Origin: a virus
Strand: one strand, 5' to 3'
DNA: 30,627 bases
IMG/VR virus record: IMGVR_UViG_3300025598_000114
Location: 1 to 30,627 of that record
Below, one piece after another: positions 27,696 through 30,627 of the stretch. Positions within the stretch are counted from its first letter, which is position 1. Each line of letters starts with the position of its first letter. A model generated the notes under the pieces. It made no database searches. It worked only from the letters and a program-made list of their open reading frames with translations, and was not told the DNA's origin. The position numbers and the translations under genes are program-made.

Positions 27696-30168
27696 TTGGG
27701 GCTCCTTGGGGTTGTGGCGTTGGCGCCTGTGGTTGTGCCATGGGTTGTCCCATAGGCGGTTGCATCTCAGGCGGTTGTGCCTGAGCTATGTTTTGGATTG
27801 TCTCATGCGTTAGCTTGGCGTTTTCAATGGCAATTTTTGTTTGATTGTCCATTTGCGATTTTTGCATATCCGCTTGCAACTTGGCTTGCTCATACTGAGA
27901 TTTGGCTTGATCAGCCTGTGTCTTGCGTTGTGTCTCAGCCATGCTTGTCTCTTTAACGACTTGCTCGGCTGGGGGTAGATTACCCTGAGCTGCTTGAGCG
28001 CGTTGTGATGCCACTTGTATAAGCTGTTGGAAGGCAGGTACAAACGCTTTAAACACGTCTTTGGTATCCAACTCCACATGTGCGCCAACGGTCGTGTATA
28101 GCTTGTCTATGGTAGCTGTGAGGCTAGGATCATCATAGTTGTTGATTGGCTTGCCACCTTGCGACTGTGCCACATATGCATTACTGCGGTTCAAGTACCA
28201 CAATGTCATGTGTTGCTTGATGTGTTCAATCAAGTTGTTAATGTAGTTGGGGTCAGCAAACGGTGACTGACCAAAGAATGGATTCAATCCAAATTGCAAG
28301 TGATCTTGGATGTGTGCAATATGGTCTTGTTGCATGTAAGCGTATGAAGGCTGTCCAAGCAACATGGCTGCGTTCTCATCCGCAGAAGTCCTTTGCTCAG
28401 GCGCTGGCACATCCTTCATCAACTCATTAACATTAGGCACCTTCAACTGCTTGAGGAACCTTGAAAGCACTTGTGTCATGTTGAATTGATCTGGGTGTTT
28501 TTCAGCCAAGGCCAACACAGCTTGGTTCTGAGCCATCCGTTGGGTCTCAGAGAAGATGTGAGGATCAGATACAGGAACAACGTCTGTATTGCGTGAAAAA
28601 TCTTCGCGTTCAATCTCTAAATCGGCAACAACTTCAGACTTGCGCATCTCATCAAAGTGCCAACGGTTCAGTCTGCAAAGGATCTTTAGTACCCTTGCTT
28701 GTGACTCGTGCATCCTTGCGTGGATGGCAGAAAAGACTGCTGCGCCTTGCTCAATCAAAGCCTGAGTTGTACCCACAGGGGCTTGTGCATTGACATCAGC
28801 AATCTTTTCTTCACTGGTACTGACTACCCCCTTAGCTGCGGTGTCAAGCCATCCTAGAAGCTCAAATAGAACTGCGCTAGGTGGATTGAACGGCATGGGC
28901 ATGGCTATCTGACGGATGTCATTAACTCCAGGTGCTCCCTCAATTTCAACAATTTGAGTGATGTCAACTTGTTGGGATTGGCCACTAATCTTAGCCCCCT
29001 TGAGCTTGAGCATGGTGGCTGCGTTGTTGATGTGAGCAGAGTCCAGAAGCGCTCTAAGTGATCCAGTGAGGGCAGCGGACAATCCACCAATGAGATGAGG
29101 GAGACCAATCGCATATGCACCCCTCCAAGGGATAAACTTAAACTCCACAATCCAATCCAACTTGGTCATGGTCTCATCTTCTTCTTCCCAGTTCCTGTAC
29201 AAGCCAACAACCTCATTGTCTAGCTCGTCAATCATCAAGATGTAAGGAACCATCTTGCCCTTGCTGTACTTGTCCTCTTCCAACTCAAGGTAGGTGTAGA
29301 TGTGGTAAACCTTGCGCAATCCGTCTTTGTTGTCCTCCCACTTTTTACCTTCAATCTTGTCGTTGGCTTTCTGTGGTTTAGTTTGATCGGGCTCAGACAC
29401 CGCTTGGATAACATTCACATCACGGTACATTCCACTGGCAATGCGACGGTTAAACTCCCAATGGGTAATTTCATGCACCTCTGCAGCTCGTTGGGCTGTA
29501 TAGAAGTTGGTCGCTGCAAACGGTAATATCACCCTATCAATTGGCAAAAACTCCACACAGGGCCGTTTTTTGTCTTCATCAAACCATAGCTTAAAGTATT
29601 GGCTTCCACCCAATGGCAACTGAGTCAGCAACTGCTCTTGCTCATCGCGGAACTCTTCAATCTGCTCAGTGATCTGCCAGTTCAGATAGTCACGCTTACG
29701 CTCAGCTTTCTGAGTCTTCATTTCATCGACCTTGCCAAGGATTTTAGTCCTGACAGGGCCATCTGGTGGGAACATTTCTTTGATGGCGCGAGCAGCGAAG
29801 TCAACGCAACCCTCAGCCATCGCTGGGTGCACAACCTTAGACGCTCCCATGAAGGTAGCACCGCCAGGGGCATCATTCCCCATGCCAGTACGCTTTAATC
29901 CTTCTTCGTATTGCTTATCTCTTAGTTCACGGGCTTCTTTGTCATTCTTGACTAAGTCCATGTAGCGCATGGCAATAGTACGAAGTTCACCTTCGTCATA
30001 GTCTTCTGCCATGTTTGCATAAAAGTCTGGATTCTCTTCTGGGCCACTGCTTGGTATGGTGACAATCGCTGAGCCGTCTTCTTGCTCTTCGGTTTCCATC
30101 TCAGGCATGTCAACAAGAGCAGAACCATCGTCTTGCTCTTCAATGTTCATATCGTCTTGGTTACTCAT
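27682..30168 (-). CDS. Portal protein, P22-like (828 aa)
   Basis: Forms the dodecameric ring at one capsid vertex through which DNA enters and leaves. Evidence: length near the large P22-type portals (P22 about 725), and a mainly helical core with motifs KVVHPAMAEGCVDFAARAIK, MFPPDGPVRTKI, GGSQYFKLWFDEDKKRPCVE, EWRGAY-like stretch FKFIPWRGAYAIGLPHLIGG and ALTGSLRALLDSAHINNAAT. A Gln-rich helical C-terminal region (KTQADQAKSQYEQAKLQADM) could form a barrel, and the tail is Pro/Gln-rich. The first 40 residues are acidic with a duplicated motif EEQDDGSAlV and EEQEDGSAIV, also present in the scaffold. TAATG overlap with the previous gene, GAGG upstream. The terminase genes probably lie beyond 30627. 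Confidence 0.92.
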   Translation of the reverse strand: MSNQDDMNIEEQDDGSALVDMPEMETEEQEDGSAIVTIPSSGPEENPDFYANMAEDYDEGELRTIAMRYMDLVKNDKEARELRDKQYEEGLKRTGMGNDAPGGATFMGASKVVHPAMAEGCVDFAARAIKEMFPPDGPVRTKILGKVDEMKTQKAERKRDYLNWQITEQIEEFRDEQEQLLTQLPLGGSQYFKLWFDEDKKRPCVEFLPIDRVILPFAATNFYTAQRAAEVHEITHWEFNRRIASGMYRDVNVIQAVSEPDQTKPQKANDKIEGKKWEDNKDGLRKVYHIYTYLELEEDKYSKGKMVPYILMIDELDNEVVGLYRNWEEEDETMTKLDWIVEFKFIPWRGAYAIGLPHLIGGLSAALTGSLRALLDSAHINNAATMLKLKGAKISGQSQQVDITQIVEIEGAPGVNDIRQIAMPMPFNPPSAVLFELLGWLDTAAKGVVSTSEEKIADVNAQAPVGTTQALIEQGAAVFSAIHARMHESQARVLKILCRLNRWHFDEMRKSEVVADLEIEREDFSRNTDVVPVSDPHIFSETQRMAQNQAVLALAEKHPDQFNMTQVLSRFLKQLKVPNVNELMKDVPAPEQRTSADENAAMLLGQPSYAYMQQDHIAHIQDHLQFGLNPFFGQSPFADPNYINNLIEHIKQHMTLWYLNRSNAYVAQSQGGKPINNYDDPSLTATIDKLYTTVGAHVELDTKDVFKAFVPAFQQLIQVASQRAQAAQGNLPPAEQVVKETSMAETQRKTQADQAKSQYEQAKLQADMQKSQMDNQTKIAIENAKLTHETIQNIAQAQPPEMQPPMGQPMAQPQAPTPQPQGAPNGNI

Positions 30169-30599
30169 TATTTTTTCCTCATCAATTCAAGAATCATAGT
30201 ATCCAAGTTTTTGTTAATCATGACATTTGGTTTGGGCGCATGATAAGGCATATCTTCATCTTCACCACGACGCATTGCTAAGTGACGTTGTGCAATTGGG
30301 TTTTGCTCAGGGAATGCATGGAAATCATCATCACTATAACCCCAATGTCTTTCACCAACCAAACCACCGTCCGCTTTGCGAATAATCTTAATTGGTTGTG
30401 GTGCAACATATTCTTTGTTTGCGCTTCGTAACTGATCTTCAGGTTTGTCAATTACGTATTCACCTTTTGTTTTTACAGCGTGTTTGATGTCTTCATCACT
30501 TACATTATGTGTAAATGATGTTTGATGTCCCACATTGCTAGTAGATTCAGTTGGTGTGGTCATTAAAATATGTCCAGCAACTTTGCCATTTTTAGTCAT
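30168..30599 (-). CDS. Hypothetical protein upstream of portal (143 aa)
   Basis: The protein begins MTKNGKVAGHILMTTPTEST and has DEDIKHAVKTKGEYVIDKPE, KADGGLVGERHWGYSDDDFH and FPEQNPIAQRHLAMRRGEDE. It is soluble and charged, with no signal or membrane segment, and I do not recognise a family. It is coupled to the portal gene by TAATG, so it may be an early head or packaging cofactor. Only 28 bases upstream are visible, so its ribosome site is incompletely seen. Confidence 0.7.
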   Translation of the reverse strand: MTKNGKVAGHILMTTPTESTSNVGHQTSFTHNVSDEDIKHAVKTKGEYVIDKPEDQLRSANKEYVAPQPIKIIRKADGGLVGERHWGYSDDDFHAFPEQNPIAQRHLAMRRGEDEDMPYHAPKPNVMINKNLDTMILELMRKK

Positions 30600-30627
30600 A
30601 TAACGATTTTTGACTTGTTTGTTTAAT

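Overview
The window is a stretch of a tailed double-stranded DNA bacteriophage genome, or a prophage or metagenomic contig of one. Every credible gene lies on the minus strand, so the transcriptional order runs from position 30627 down to 1. Genes are tightly packed, often with ATGA or TAATG stop/start overlaps, and most have recognisable Shine-Dalgarno sequences. No host genes, tRNAs, integrase, transposase or replication genes are visible. A P22-type large portal, short-tail adaptor and tail-hub proteins and no tape-measure or sheath gene point to a podovirus-like particle. The nested two-gene spanin pair implies a Gram-negative host. Several small conserved proteins and the 2OG-Fe(II) oxygenase resemble those of aquatic phages, so a freshwater or marine proteobacterial host is likely (inference).

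Head module (30.6-22.6 kb). In order: a hypothetical protein, the portal, two tiny overlapping genes, a GroES-like co-chaperonin, an acidic coiled-coil probable scaffold, a hypothetical protein, a possible capsid accessory protein and the HK97-type major capsid protein. A strong rho-independent terminator follows the capsid gene. A beta-rich structural protein comes next.

Middle region (22.6-17.5 kb). This holds a 570-residue His/Lys/Gly-rich protein with three long tandem repeats, closed by a second terminator with a UUCG tetraloop. Then come a structural protein, three small basic conserved proteins, two of which share a C-terminal tail, a head-tail adaptor carrying an inserted carbohydrate-binding-like domain, and a Cys4 protein.

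Fibre and accessory region (17.5-11.5 kb). Two fibre-like proteins share repeats and are followed by a glycine-rich, cysteine-rich probable tip or adhesin. After these come a conserved small protein, a 2OG-Fe(II) oxygenase and two small proteins.

Lysis region (11.5-8.9 kb). It has small membrane proteins that are holin candidates, a tiny lipoprotein gene, an i-spanin with the o-spanin nested in another frame, and a GH19-type endolysin.

Tail region (8.9-0 kb). It encodes a second adaptor-like protein, a fibre-like protein, a large tail-hub or nozzle-like protein with inserted modules, a conserved small protein and a 1495-residue protein with a Val-Thr-Pro array and a duplicated C-terminal motif. 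The next gene starts at position 8 and leaves the window.

Nothing here is clearly a new defence or mobile system. The least explained items are the His/Lys/Gly repeat protein between two terminators, the acidic motif shared by portal and scaffold, the cysteine-rich glycine-rich tip protein, and the modules that recur in unrelated virion proteins.
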